30,313 bases of DNA, from contig CAJMMT010000023.1 in NCBI GenBank assembly GCA_905214715.1, forward strand, positions 1 through 30,313. The letters run 5' to 3'. The stretch is from an uncultured bacterium (GTDB taxonomy: Bacteria > Bacteroidota > Bacteroidia > Bacteroidales > Muribaculaceae). The notes under the pieces were generated by a model, which searched no databases, was not told where the DNA came from, and saw only the letters and a list, made by a program, of their open reading frames with translations. A program made the translations under genes and the position numbers. The first letter of the stretch is position 1, and each line of letters opens with the position of its first letter. This document shows, piece after piece, positions 22,819-30,313 of this stretch.

Positions 22819-23679
22819 TCAGCGTGAGCGCACAAGATGCAGAAACAATTTGGCTATGTGGGGAGCGGCTTCATCGCGACAAGGCGCGAAACTCGGCCAA
22901 TCATTAAAGTCTATTATCCGGGCCACGCCATCGTCGCCAACTATGCAGTCGCCGCCGAAGATGCGTACGTCGAGCAAACGCGCGGCCTTCATGCAGTTAT
23001 CCTTGAGTACCTCTAAATCGAAGTGGAGGCCGCGAGATTTGCCGTTTATAGCCTCAAGGCCATATTTGCCATGGCCGGCATCGAAGGGGTAGAACCAATA
23101 AAAAAAGTCGGTTCCCTCTACACCGTAGAATTTCACAAGGTCTCCGTCGAGATGCTCGTTGATCACAGCCCTTTTTATACCTCTGTAATAAAACTCATGA
23201 AGCACCTCCTGCGCCTCCTGCGGATGGCGGCAGTAAGAGACATCTTCCTTGTGCATGGCATGGAAATCGCCACGTTTAATCCAGCATCTCTCTATTCCTG
23301 CCTCTTCAAGAGCCTGCTTTATATTCTCGTTGGTGTCTACCATCAGGCTGTGAGGATGTGGGAAACCATTTCCCATAAGCAGGCGCGTCATACGTTCGCG
23401 GGTACAGTTCTCGATACCGAATCCGGAATTGACCACAAGCTTGCCCTGCTCCTCAAGCCTTTCAAGCTTGGCTATCGAAGCGGCTTCACGGCACATGTCG
23501 AGCACGTAATCTTCGGTTATCTCCTGCTGTTGGAATTCCTCTTCGGTATATATCTTCACCTCGCAACCACGTTTACGCAGATGGTCGCACACGGCCATGA
23601 ATATGGCCGCGTCATTGCCTATGTGGTTAGGGGAATATGCGCCGGCTCGCATAACGCCGGCTATCTTTATGTCTGCCAT
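22819..23679 (-). CDS. ATP-grasp-like protein in the inositol-lipid operon
   Basis: This 286-residue protein has the ATP-grasp outline. An N-terminal Rossmann-like part (about 1-90) is followed by the nucleotide-binding lysine segment CWIKRGD (Lys135), the EHLDGDLVKFYGV strand region (175-187) and the metal-binding end GGDCIVGDDGVARIIDFNDWPSF with Asp258 and Asn/Asp 259-260. ATP-grasp enzymes join a carboxylate to an amine, thiol or hydroxyl using ATP, or phosphorylate. The substrate is not clear; the neighbours suggest decoration of an inositol phosphate or lipid head group. It follows the NTP transferase by 21 nt and precedes the acyltransferase by 30 nt. Confidence 0.75.
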   Translation of the reverse strand: MADIKIAGVMRAGAYSPNHIGNDAAIFMAVCDHLRKRGCEVKIYTEEEFQQQEITEDYVLDMCREAASIAKLERLEEQGKLVVNSGFGIENCTRERMTRLLMGNGFPHPHSLMVDTNENIKQALEEAGIERCWIKRGDFHAMHKEDVSYCRHPQEAQEVLHEFYYRGIKRAVINEHLDGDLVKFYGVEGTDFFYWFYPFDAGHGKYGLEAINGKSRGLHFDLEVLKDNCMKAARLLDVRIFGGDCIVGDDGVARIIDFNDWPSFAPCRDEAAPHIAKLFLHLVRSR

Positions 23680-23680
23680 T

Positions 23681-23708
23681 GTACTGTTATCTTAGTACTG
23701 TTATCTTA
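23681..23708. repeat. Exact 14-bp tandem duplication across a stop codon
   Basis: GTACTGTTATCTTA occurs twice in a row (23681-23694 and 23695-23708). The right copy contains the TAA stop of the NTP transferase gene (23701-23703), and the left copy fills most of the gap to the ATP-grasp gene. It looks like a recent slippage duplication. Confidence 0.85.
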
Positions 23709-24408
23709 GAAACTCACGCGCTTTTTCCAAGTCGGAAGCGTGGTCGACGTCCATAATCTTTCCCATCCGGAATCCTTCAAGCTGAAGACCTGCGGCCACC
23801 AGGGCGCGCTGGAAATTGCGCATACGGCTTACACCCTGATCTATGCAATCATCAAGCACTTCAAAAGCCCTGTCGCCAAGTCCATAGATACCACCCGAGA
23901 TATATCGGGCTTCGGGCCACGGAGTATCGCGGAAAGCGAGTATACGGTTGTCGGCATCCGTCTCTATATACAAAGGTTTCTCATCGTCGATATACGTCGT
24001 CATGGCCATCATGCCGTCGATCTGCACCGGAGCCTCGCTGAAGGCCCGGGCGTAGCGGGCAAACTCTTCGGGACGGAAGATAGTGTCGACGGTCGTGGCT
24101 ATGAACCTACCCTTTCCCCGCAACATAGACGACAGCTCATGGAACGTATGCATGGAAGAAGGAGTGGTTTTCACCTTTATGTGAAGCGGTATGCCGCCGG
24201 GCATTTCGAAAGATTCCAGATAACGGCGCACTTCGGTCATCTGTTCGTTTATCACAACGTTGACCGACTCGGCGCCGCAATCAGCGAATAGGCTGATGAG
24301 TCTGCCTATCATAGGCTGTCCGTTGAGGTCGACAAGCGGCTTGGGTACAAGCACTCCTTCCTGAGCGAGCCTGGAGCCTTCGCCGGCAGCTATTATTCCA
24401 TAATGCAT
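23701..24408 (-). CDS. Nucleotidyltransferase, putative inositol-phosphate cytidylyltransferase type
   Basis: This 235-residue sugar-nucleotidyltransferase-fold protein begins IIAAGEGSRL and continues to PKPLVDLNG, the NTP-binding signature (GxGxRL ... PKxL). The metal-binding aspartate is in TTVDTIF and a second near the end in MDVDHASD. Such enzymes make NDP-activated sugars or polyols. In this neighbourhood, with inositol-phosphate synthase and a CDP-alcohol transferase, CDP-inositol formation is the best guess, but the substrate is not shown by sequence. It begins 5 nt after pdxA and precedes the ATP-grasp gene. The family call is firm; the reaction is inferred. Confidence 0.82.
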   Translation of the reverse strand: MHYGIIAAGEGSRLAQEGVLVPKPLVDLNGQPMIGRLISLFADCGAESVNVVINEQMTEVRRYLESFEMPGGIPLHIKVKTTPSSMHTFHELSSMLRGKGRFIATTVDTIFRPEEFARYARAFSEAPVQIDGMMAMTTYIDDEKPLYIETDADNRILAFRDTPWPEARYISGGIYGLGDRAFEVLDDCIDQGVSRMRNFQRALVAAGLQLEGFRMGKIMDVDHASDLEKAREFLR

Positions 24409-24413
24409 GGTTA

Positions 24414-25577
24414 TCAGTTTTGCGTACCCTCTTCGGGCTTCTGATTATCGGTATTCTGCTTCTCGCCGGCAGAAGGCACTGGCTGGTTCTGCTGGCTTTT
24501 TTCTTCTGATTTCTTGTCAGGCCGACTGTTCTTTTCCTGAGGCGACGGGCGCAAGGGATTGCGCGTGGCCTTCTGATGCCGACTGCGGTTACGCCACAGA
24601 TCCATTGCCTGATATATCGCCTGACGCATAGATGTGGGATCAGCCTCGCCTTTGCCGGCTATGTCGTAGCCCGATCCATGGTCGGGCGATGTACGTACAT
24701 ATTTCAGACCCGCGGTATAGTTCACGCCATACTCCCGGGCGAGAGCCTTGAATGGAGCCAGTCCCTGGTCATGGTACATGGCCACTATACCGTCGAAACT
24801 GCGGTAGGTGCCGTTGCCGAAAAAACCGTCAGCGGCATAAGGACCGAACGCCAGCACACCTTCGGCACGACAGTCGGCGATAGCCGGCATGATGTCGGTC
24901 TGTTCTTCGGTACCGAGCAGTCCATTGTCTCCGTTATGCGGATTAAGCGAGAGAACGGCGATCCGAGGGCGGTCAAGCGCGAAATCGCGCACCAGCGAAC
25001 TGTTCATACGGCGTATGGTGGCGGCGACATTCTCCCGGGTTATCCGGGCCGGGATATCTTTCAGCGGCAGATGGGTGGTAACCAGACCTACCTTTATATC
25101 CTCGCTGTAAAGAATCATCAGGGCGCCTTCATCCGTGCCGAACCTGCGGGCGAAAAACTCCGTATGGCCCGGAAACGGAAAACTTTCGGAATATACGGTT
25201 TTCTTGTTTATCGGAGCTGTTACGACAACGTCTATATCGCCGGCTTCAAGAGCGTCGGCAGCCGCGTTCAAAGCATCCACGGCAGCTTTTCCTGCTTCGG
25301 GCGAAGGGTGCCCCGGTGTCATCTGCAGGTTGCCGCCACAGACATCCACCACATTCACAACTCCGTCCCGTACTTCCGAGGCGCGTTTTACGGGCGTGAA
25401 GCGCACTTCGTCCAATCCCAGTTCCTTGCGCACCTTATGGGCAAGCTCTGACGAGCCAAAAATCACCGGCGTACACAGTTCGGTCATCATTTCATCGGCC
25501 AGAGCCTTGAGTATTACTTCATAACCGATTCCGTTAAAATCTCCGTGAGTTATTCCTATTCTTATCGGGCGTGACAT
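24414..25577 (-). CDS. pdxA: 4-hydroxythreonine-4-phosphate dehydrogenase PdxA with C-terminal extension
   Basis: PdxA oxidises 4-phosphohydroxy-threonine in pyridoxal-phosphate synthesis. Three metal-ligand histidine sites are visible: GHTEFFARR, LNPHNGDNG and MYHDQGLAPFK. The conserved RTSPDHGSGYDIAGKG loop follows. The first motif reads HGDFNGIGYE rather than the usual GDPAGIGPE, a common Bacteroidetes form as I recall. After about residue 332 the protein carries a roughly 55-residue extension rich in Lys, Gln, Glu, Pro and Ser, with no predicted fold; family members usually end near 330. It heads the inositol-lipid operon, so it shares a promoter with genes of a different pathway. Confidence 0.94.
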   Translation of the reverse strand: MSRPIRIGITHGDFNGIGYEVILKALADEMMTELCTPVIFGSSELAHKVRKELGLDEVRFTPVKRASEVRDGVVNVVDVCGGNLQMTPGHPSPEAGKAAVDALNAAADALEAGDIDVVVTAPINKKTVYSESFPFPGHTEFFARRFGTDEGALMILYSEDIKVGLVTTHLPLKDIPARITRENVAATIRRMNSSLVRDFALDRPRIAVLSLNPHNGDNGLLGTEEQTDIMPAIADCRAEGVLAFGPYAADGFFGNGTYRSFDGIVAMYHDQGLAPFKALAREYGVNYTAGLKYVRTSPDHGSGYDIAGKGEADPTSMRQAIYQAMDLWRNRSRHQKATRNPLRPSPQEKNSRPDKKSEEKSQQNQPVPSAGEKQNTDNQKPEEGTQN

Positions 25578-25657
25578 TTTATTTCTGTTAATTCAATATC
25601 CCACTTCCGCAATACATGCGGCACTTCCCTTGCGTTATCACCTTCAACCCCAATATG

Positions 25658-25688
25658 CAAAATTAACAAATATTTCCGGCTTGCCAAA
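25658..25688 (-). promoter_or_regulatory. Promoter of the pdxA/inositol-lipid operon
   Basis: On the minus strand the -7 box TAATTTTG (25658-25665) and the -33 box TTTG (25685-25688) are 19 nt apart, a complete match. The start near 25651 gives a leader of about 74 nt. The rest of the gap 25578-26004 shows only the plus-strand box at 25882 and no gene. Confidence 0.7.
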
Positions 25689-25881
25689 AATAGCCTCGTA
25701 TAGTCATGACCCACAATCATGATTTATAGTAAGCGCAGATAGTTTTTGTACATTTTTACCAACCCTCATAACCGTCGACAGAGAAAAGGTATCATCTCCG
25801 GGCTTTACTTAAATACTCTTAAATATCAATCGCACTATTATAAATAATTTTACAATAACCGTATTGTTTCAGAAAAAATAT

Positions 25882-25889
25882 TAGATTTG
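25882..25889 (+). promoter_or_regulatory. -7 box upstream of the FN3-like exported protein
   Basis: TAGATTTG matches TAnnTTTG. The nearest TTG (25864-25866) is only 15 nt upstream, so the -33 is weak. The predicted leader is about 109 nt. Confidence 0.4.
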
Positions 25890-26004
25890 TACCCGGAACA
25901 GATATATCTCAGCTATCCGCACGACAAATGGATTACAAGCCGCTTGCCGTAAATGACACCAGTCTATCAAGACGCTATTCCCAAGACGTTCTTAATTCAA
26001 TTAT

Positions 26005-27726
26005 ATGAAAAAGACCTATGCATCATTAGTAGCTCTGGCATCACCGTTGCTGATGCTGGCAGCCGCACAGCCCGAGCAGCCCCGTAATCAAAAGGCTGTT
26101 TATGACGATATCGCCGGAACCGTTACAGTTTCCTGCAAGTTGCCAACCACTTCTTATGATTCGGAGTATTATACCTATTATGACCTTGAATACATATCAG
26201 AGGTGGTGATAGCGCGACACACTCCAGGAACACCGTGGCCATCGGAACCTTTGGCGAAAGTGCCGGACCAGACTCCCGGCGCCGATTTCTCTTTCGTAGA
26301 CACGGACGTGGCGCCCGACTCAAAATATGAATACAGCATAACCTGCTACGTAGACGGAATAAAGGGGTATTCATGTTATACGAACGTTTATACAGGAACA
26401 ATGCCCGACAAACCGGCTCTTTTCACGGCTACGACCGAGAGCCCGGAATCGACCGATATAATACTGACCGTTACCGCTCCGTCGGTATCGGCATCCGGTT
26501 CCCCGCTGGAATCCCTCACGGCCATTGACATTGAAAGGTATCATAATTTCACTTATACCCTTATCCATACCATTGAGAATGTCGTACCGGGAGAAACCTA
26601 TACATGGGTACATGAGAATCTGGATGCCGGAAACAGCTATTATTATCGAGCACGCGCAAGAAAAGGAGAAACAGGCTGGGGTGAAGCCGTGGAAGCCGAG
26701 ACTTACGTTGGCCTCGACGTGCCCGGACGCCCTATGTCTCTCACAGCAACCCCATCGGGATTCACAGAGACTCTGCTTACATGGGAAGCGCCCGACGAGG
26801 GACTGCGAGGAGGTTCTTTCGACCCTGAGAAAGTGACATACAAGATTACACGACGCCTGCTTGACGGCGAGACTATAGAAGCAGGCGAGACTGCTCCCGG
26901 CGAAACATCTTTCACCGATATACATGGATATAAGGAGGAAACATGGATCGAATATATCGTTACGCCATGCAACGATAGCGGAGAAGGGCACAAAACGGCC
27001 CAGGCCGACGGGATTCTCGTAGGAGTGCCGGCAGCGATGCCCTTCGGAGAGTCTTTCTCTTTCGGTTCTTTCGACCACAAAGGATGGACCCGCATATCTA
27101 CCCAGGATGATCCCTACTATACGTATGTGGCGTGGAAATCGATGGCACGGTCAAGTGCCTATCACTATGGTTCCGACGAATACATAACCATTTTACCACA
27201 GGATGACGACCTCGGATTCGGCACTTGTCTGTTCTACTCATACTCGCCCGACGGACAGACCGAAAGTCTTGTTTCCCCCCGTATCGATGTCAGCGGCATG
27301 CAAAATCTTGAATTATCTTTCTTCTATCATGATTTCGATGCCGAGTCAAGCGGCAATATAGTCGCGGTATCATGGCGCGGCGAGGGCGGCGAATGGAACG
27401 AGATTTTCCGTTCAGAACCTGAAGAAGACACCATACCGGGATGGAATGAAGTCAAGACGGAGTTCGCTGTCGATAACAATCCCGCCACCATACAATTGCG
27501 TATAGATGCCATACGCGGCGGCCTACCGATCATAGATGTATTTGTAGACAACATACAGCTTAAGGATGCTGGAGGCTCGTCGGTAGACACCATAGGAGCC
27601 GCAGGATTACGGGACGACGCGAACGCCGAATATTTCACCATCGACGGACGCAAGGTTCAGAACCCCGAATCAGGACTCTACATAGTACGCAAAAACGGCA
27701 AGAGCCATAAAATACTCGTGAAGTAA
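26005..27726 (+). CDS. Exported multidomain protein with FN3-like modules and a T9SS-like tail
   Basis: This 573-residue protein has a signal peptide (about 1-21). Two to three fibronectin-III-like modules follow (about 25-345, with repeated YYYRARA/VPGETYTW-type strands). Next is a choice-of-anchor-J/cleaved-adhesin-like domain (about 346-525, with SPRIDVSGMQNLELSFFYHD and IDVFVDNIQL). The C-terminal segment YFTIDGRKV...GLYIVRKNGKSHKILVK fits the short type of T9SS sorting tail found in Bacteroidales. It would be exported across the outer membrane and surface-attached or released. No catalytic domain was recognised; binding or adhesion is possible. It is monocistronic, ended by a strong terminator. 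Confidence 0.8.
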   Translation: MKKTYASLVALASPLLMLAAAQPEQPRNQKAVYDDIAGTVTVSCKLPTTSYDSEYYTYYDLEYISEVVIARHTPGTPWPSEPLAKVPDQTPGADFSFVDTDVAPDSKYEYSITCYVDGIKGYSCYTNVYTGTMPDKPALFTATTESPESTDIILTVTAPSVSASGSPLESLTAIDIERYHNFTYTLIHTIENVVPGETYTWVHENLDAGNSYYYRARARKGETGWGEAVEAETYVGLDVPGRPMSLTATPSGFTETLLTWEAPDEGLRGGSFDPEKVTYKITRRLLDGETIEAGETAPGETSFTDIHGYKEETWIEYIVTPCNDSGEGHKTAQADGILVGVPAAMPFGESFSFGSFDHKGWTRISTQDDPYYTYVAWKSMARSSAYHYGSDEYITILPQDDDLGFGTCLFYSYSPDGQTESLVSPRIDVSGMQNLELSFFYHDFDAESSGNIVAVSWRGEGGEWNEIFRSEPEEDTIPGWNEVKTEFAVDNNPATIQLRIDAIRGGLPIIDVFVDNIQLKDAGGSSVDTIGAAGLRDDANAEYFTIDGRKVQNPESGLYIVRKNGKSHKILVK

Positions 27727-27742
27727 TCCACTCAATCATAGA

Positions 27743-27816
27743 TATTCCCCCCGAAACTGGAAAATCCGGAACGGGGAATACAAAAAGAGAATCCCCAAAA
27801 TCCGGATTCTCTTTTT
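27743..27816 (+). terminator. Double-hairpin terminator after the FN3-like gene
   Basis: TATTCCCC (27743-27750) pairs with GGGGAATA (27773-27780). Directly after it, a perfect 13-bp stem pairs 27782-27794 with 27804-27816 around a 9-nt loop and ends in a T6 run. The second hairpin is a classic rho-independent terminator. Confidence 0.88.
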
Positions 27817-27925
27817 TATTCTTTTGGAAACACTAACTGAAAACAACTCACCCACCTAAAGTAAAAACGCCCGAACACTTCTCTGATACCACAAATTAAC
27901 ACTTTTAAAATTCATGCACTGGGAT

Positions 27926-27956
27926 TTTGGATTGAATCTTTTTTTATCTAAATTTG
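27926..27956 (+). promoter_or_regulatory. Promoter upstream of the 292-residue exported protein pair
   Basis: TTTG (27926-27929) and TAAATTTG (27949-27956) are 19 nt apart, a full Bacteroidetes promoter match. The nearest plausible gene start is 28257, so the leader would be close to 300 nt. Confidence 0.65.
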
Positions 27957-28256
27957 CAAAGTGCAAGGTAGCGTATGCTTTGCGCAAGACATTTTTTGAG
28001 AAGCGTTTTTGTTTTTCCTGAATCTGAAAATCGCCAAAATTTCAACACCGGGAACAAACAGCAGAGAACGCTCATGCTTGTCGTATATCCACTCCCCGAC
28101 AAGGGGCATCGATATTCGATTAGGCGTGGGAGTGGACTGTTTATCGGTGTAAGGCGTTTGGCGATGCCTCGGATTCAATAAACAAGACTGTTCCACGTCT
28201 TCTCTGTTTTATACAACCGAAAGTGCGGAACGGCTTTCAAATCAACACATTAATCC
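27957..28256 (+). ncRNA. Long structured leader or small RNA candidate
   Basis: This 300-nt stretch between a strong promoter and the next gene has several pairings. GCAAAG (27956-27961) pairs with CTTTGC (27979-27984), CCACTCCC (28089-28096) with GGGAGTGG (28128-28135), and GGCATCG (28105-28111) with CGATGCC (28162-28168). The last two pairs interlock, so they would form a pseudoknot or alternative folds. A short open frame here (27975-28181) has no coding character. No known riboswitch was recognised. Confidence 0.3.
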
Positions 28257-29135
28257 ATGCGATTTAATCTTGACAAATTCGTTGTGGCCGCCGCGCTTCT
28301 CTCTTTCGGGTTCCCTGTGGTCGCGCAGACTCTCCCACTAAAGGAAATAGCTACTATCAAATCTTATATCAAAGACTTGGCATTTGATAGCAATGGTATC
28401 CATCAGTTCTGTGAAATTACACAAGATTGGGATGCAAAAACTGTAACCTTCAACATTATAGACAGAGAGTCTCTTACTCCGATAAAGACTTTTACCGTAA
28501 ATGTCGGAAATGTCGAAAATATCATTCAATGGGGAGATGAAAAAGAAATTGGAATCCTTTCGCTTGAGGAGGCTTTGACTTATGATTTTGCTATGGCCGC
28601 AAGTCAGACACTTTTCAACACAGATGATAAGTGGGAATTTGCCGTAATGGAGAAACGCGAAAGTTCTCCTGATGGTAGTTGTGTGACCTGGAAGGTGATG
28701 AATGAAGATGGAGATGTATTGGGTTATTTCACTGAGAAGGGTAGCCTCTATTTTCAGCATGTAGTACTCAACGATGAATTCCGCCCACGTTTAATTGAGC
28801 GCTTTCAAAACCCGGATATCTATAATTTCTACTCCTTCACTGATAGCTCTCAGGGTGGGAGCCGGGTGCAGAAGATAGCACTCCAGAAGGCTACCGCATA
28901 CCCCAGCCCGCTCCGTAACGGGGAGTTGCTGAATGTGGTGCTTGATTCCGCTCTTGACCGAGACGCCACAGTCGAAGTGATGAATGTTACCGGTCTGGTG
29001 CTGCAGTCTGTCATACTCAAAGCCGGCGAGACAAAAGTTACAGTAGCTGCCGACCGCCTTCCCGTCGGTGAACTGATCTACCGAGTCATTGACGGCTCCA
29101 ACCCAATTGCCACTGGCAAGATACTCCGTAAATAA
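28257..29135 (+). CDS. Exported protein with T9SS-like C-terminal domain (pair member 1)
   Basis: This 292-residue protein has a signal peptide (about 1-23, ending PVVAQ), a middle region of about 180 residues that I do not recognise, and a C-terminal sorting-like domain (about 212-292, from AYPSPLRNGELLNV to IATGKILRK). The tail has the strand pattern and basic end of Por/T9SS cargo. The middle region repeats short beta-strand phrases such as KTVTFNIIDRESLTPIKTFTVN, closely parallel to KVTFYLIDKDMNTVRTFTIN in the next gene, so the two are paralogs of equal length. They are 21 nt apart and co-transcribed. Function is unknown; surface or secreted location is likely. Confidence 0.75.
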   Translation: MRFNLDKFVVAAALLSFGFPVVAQTLPLKEIATIKSYIKDLAFDSNGIHQFCEITQDWDAKTVTFNIIDRESLTPIKTFTVNVGNVENIIQWGDEKEIGILSLEEALTYDFAMAASQTLFNTDDKWEFAVMEKRESSPDGSCVTWKVMNEDGDVLGYFTEKGSLYFQHVVLNDEFRPRLIERFQNPDIYNFYSFTDSSQGGSRVQKIALQKATAYPSPLRNGELLNVVLDSALDRDATVEVMNVTGLVLQSVILKAGETKVTVAADRLPVGELIYRVIDGSNPIATGKILRK

Positions 29136-29156
29136 TACATTATAAAATAATAAATT

Positions 29157-30035
29157 ATGCGAAATCTTTTTACAGTATCCGTGGTAATGCTTGCCACAAC
29201 CTTCGTAGCGAACGCGGCAGAGCCGTTTACACTCACAAAACACGCCTCTCCCTCCGGGGAATATCTCTACGCCGCCACCGAAATGGCCGATCCCGACATA
29301 ATATTCTCCACATATAAGATGGAAGACAACAACAGGAAAGTTACCTTCTATCTTATTGATAAGGATATGAATACTGTAAGAACCTTCACCATAAATAATT
29401 ACAGTTATCACGGATCTGACGATTACGATTATCCCTCCTTCCTTGAGGATGCCTATACCGGCAGCGAGATATATGCGAATGAATATCTTGTAACCCAACA
29501 TCTTTTTAACAAGGATGATCTCTGTGAAGTGATATTCGGATGCGTAGAGGAATATTTTGATGAAGAATCCGGTCAAATGGAGACCAGAGGCATTCAGAAA
29601 GTATATAATGAGAAAGGGGAATTAATCGGCTCTTTCCCATATAATGGTGGAGCTCGCTATAGACTCTTCCGCAGCTCCGGAGTAACATACCTCTATAATG
29701 AATACGCGGATGAAGAGGGCAGCATAATGTGGTCGATCAACAATGGAGGCAGCGAAGTCAAGGCGGTCTCCGGGGTTAGCGCCAAACTCGGTATTTCTCC
29801 GAATCCGGCTCCCAATGAGTCAACCGTAACAGTTACACTGCCCGCCGGGATCCCGTCAGCCAACGCGATCATCATATTCGACACGGAAGGCCGCAAGCTA
29901 CATTACTCCACTATAGGAGCAACCGCAAATTCCATAAGAGTACCCGCATACAGACTCGCCACAGGCATCAACCTTGTCAATATCCTGGGTACAGATGGAG
30001 AGATCATAGCCACGGGCAAAATTATCCGCGAATAA
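29157..30035 (+). CDS. Exported protein with T9SS-like C-terminal domain (pair member 2)
   Basis: This 292-residue paralog of the preceding gene has a signal peptide (about 1-20, ending VANAA). The middle region contains VTFYLIDKDMN and an acidic, Tyr-rich stretch. The C-terminal sorting-like domain runs from LGISPNPAPNESTVTV to IATGKIIRE. The middle is diverged from the first copy, while the tail keeps the GKI[LI]R end. The pair probably arose by tandem duplication. Its neighbour on the right runs the other way, beyond a hairpin terminator and a palindrome. No enzyme motif was found. Confidence 0.75.
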   Translation: MRNLFTVSVVMLATTFVANAAEPFTLTKHASPSGEYLYAATEMADPDIIFSTYKMEDNNRKVTFYLIDKDMNTVRTFTINNYSYHGSDDYDYPSFLEDAYTGSEIYANEYLVTQHLFNKDDLCEVIFGCVEEYFDEESGQMETRGIQKVYNEKGELIGSFPYNGGARYRLFRSSGVTYLYNEYADEEGSIMWSINNGGSEVKAVSGVSAKLGISPNPAPNESTVTVTLPAGIPSANAIIIFDTEGRKLHYSTIGATANSIRVPAYRLATGINLVNILGTDGEIIATGKIIRE

Positions 30036-30062
30036 CATCAACAACCCCTTACCCAATACAGC

Positions 30063-30094
30063 AGAGGGTGCATCAGTATCTTGATGCACCCTCT
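30063..30094 (+). terminator. 13-bp hairpin terminator after the exported protein pair
   Basis: AGAGGGTGCATCA (30063-30075) and TGATGCACCCTCT (30082-30094) pair perfectly around a GTATCT loop, 28 nt past the stop codon. It lacks a T-run, so it may act with the palindrome at 30121-30142. Confidence 0.55.
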
Positions 30095-30120
30095 CCATTA
30101 GAAGCTTCAAGCACCATTAA

Positions 30121-30142
30121 TAAAACCGACATGTCGGTTTTA
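30121..30142. terminator. 22-bp perfect palindrome, likely bidirectional terminator
   Basis: Positions 30121-30142 are a perfect palindrome with an ACCGAC/GTCGGT core flanked by A4 and T4. It lies between two convergent genes, so a shared terminator is the simplest reading. An operator site is an alternative. Confidence 0.55.
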
Positions 30143-30167
30143 TTTGATAATGAATAATAAGCGCTTA

Positions 30168-30313
30168 CTATTTCGTATTCTGTAGAATATACAAACGCCC
30201 TTTTTCGGTAATTGAGTATACTCCCCGTGAATAAGCTTCAACAAATCCTGCTTTCTTTAGGCGGTGTTGCAGAACTCCCTTTGTTAAAGCTTTTGAGAAT
30301 TGAATGTTTTGAA
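30168..30313 (-). CDS. C-terminal fragment of a winged-helix-like protein (cut by window edge)
   Basis: On the minus strand a frame open to the window edge gives the last 47 residues of a protein. It contains KGVLQHRLKKAGFVEAYSRG and then VYSITEKGRLYIL before a TAG stop at 30168-30170. The helix, wing and TEKGR pattern is typical of the DNA-binding winged helix in transcription factors and some restriction-type proteins. The N-terminus and any other domain lie outside the window, so no family can be named. Confidence 0.6.
   Translation of the reverse strand, partial: QNIQFSKALTKGVLQHRLKKAGFVEAYSRGVYSITEKGRLYILQNTK

Noticed and set aside
22819..23679. ATP-grasp protein as a partner of the SPASM enzyme (a grasp-with-spasm RiPP system)
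   Set aside because: It is almost 10 kb from the maturase, on the other strand, and packed inside the inositol-lipid operon, so it belongs there.
27975..28181. 68-codon plus-strand ORF in the long leader
   Set aside because: Composition and sequence look random, it spans the inverted repeats, and no motif supports translation.
30121..30142. Palindrome as a regulator operator
   Set aside because: It lies between two convergent gene ends with A- and T-runs on its sides, so a terminator explains it better; an operator is not excluded.

Overview
The window looks like a chromosome segment from a gut Bacteroidales bacterium; Muribaculaceae-like is my best guess, by inference. The support is Bacteroidetes-type promoters (TTTG or TTG, 19-20 nt, TAnnTTTG) upstream of many genes, T9SS-like C-terminal tails, CarboxypepD_reg-like/plug/beta-barrel outer-membrane proteins, an inositol-phosphate synthase cluster, and the coaX - OMP - lptC - CNNM order. 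No tRNA, rRNA, CRISPR array or intact insertion sequence was seen.

Left part (1-7050). An ECF sigma gene (minus) sits downstream of a six-gene minus-strand operon: septum initiator (DivIC/FtsB type) - small membrane protein - coaX - FadL-like OMP - lptC - CNNM/HlyC transporter. Directly in front of the operon's first codon lies a 197-bp non-coding element with 20-bp terminal inverted repeats, probably a MITE-like insertion. A second, paralogous ECF sigma gene (plus) follows, closed by a strong bidirectional terminator.

Centre (7050-17746). This is the most interesting block: a radical-SAM peptide (RiPP) locus. It has three small Cys-containing precursors with related double-glycine leaders: A plus, B minus, C plus. 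It also has a radical SAM/SPASM maturase with an N-terminal RRE-like domain, two paralogous outer-membrane barrels flanking the precursor region, a C39 peptidase-ABC exporter (PCAT), and a 56-residue single-TM protein translationally coupled to the exporter. The likely flow is: leader recognised by the maturase, Cys-containing core modified, leader removed after GG by the C39 domain during inner-membrane export, then an outer-membrane step through a barrel. The family resembles what is called the GG-Bacteroidales radical-SAM type; its product and role are not evident from sequence.

Right-centre (17747-25700). trmD and myo-inositol-phosphate synthase are followed upstream by a tightly packed operon starting at pdxA: pdxA - NTP transferase - ATP-grasp protein - acyltransferase - CDP-alcohol phosphatidyltransferase - HAD protein. 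I read this as an inositol-lipid cluster. An NTP transferase next to a CDP-alcohol transferase suggests the variant route to phosphatidylinositol through an activated inositol (CDP-inositol) rather than through phosphatidylinositol phosphate.

Right end (25700-30313). Three exported proteins with T9SS-like C-terminal tails lie on the plus strand: one with fibronectin-III-like and choice-of-anchor-J-like modules, and two similar 292-residue proteins. The first of that pair has a roughly 300-nt structured leader. The last 146 bases hold the C-terminus of a winged-helix-like protein that runs in from the right.
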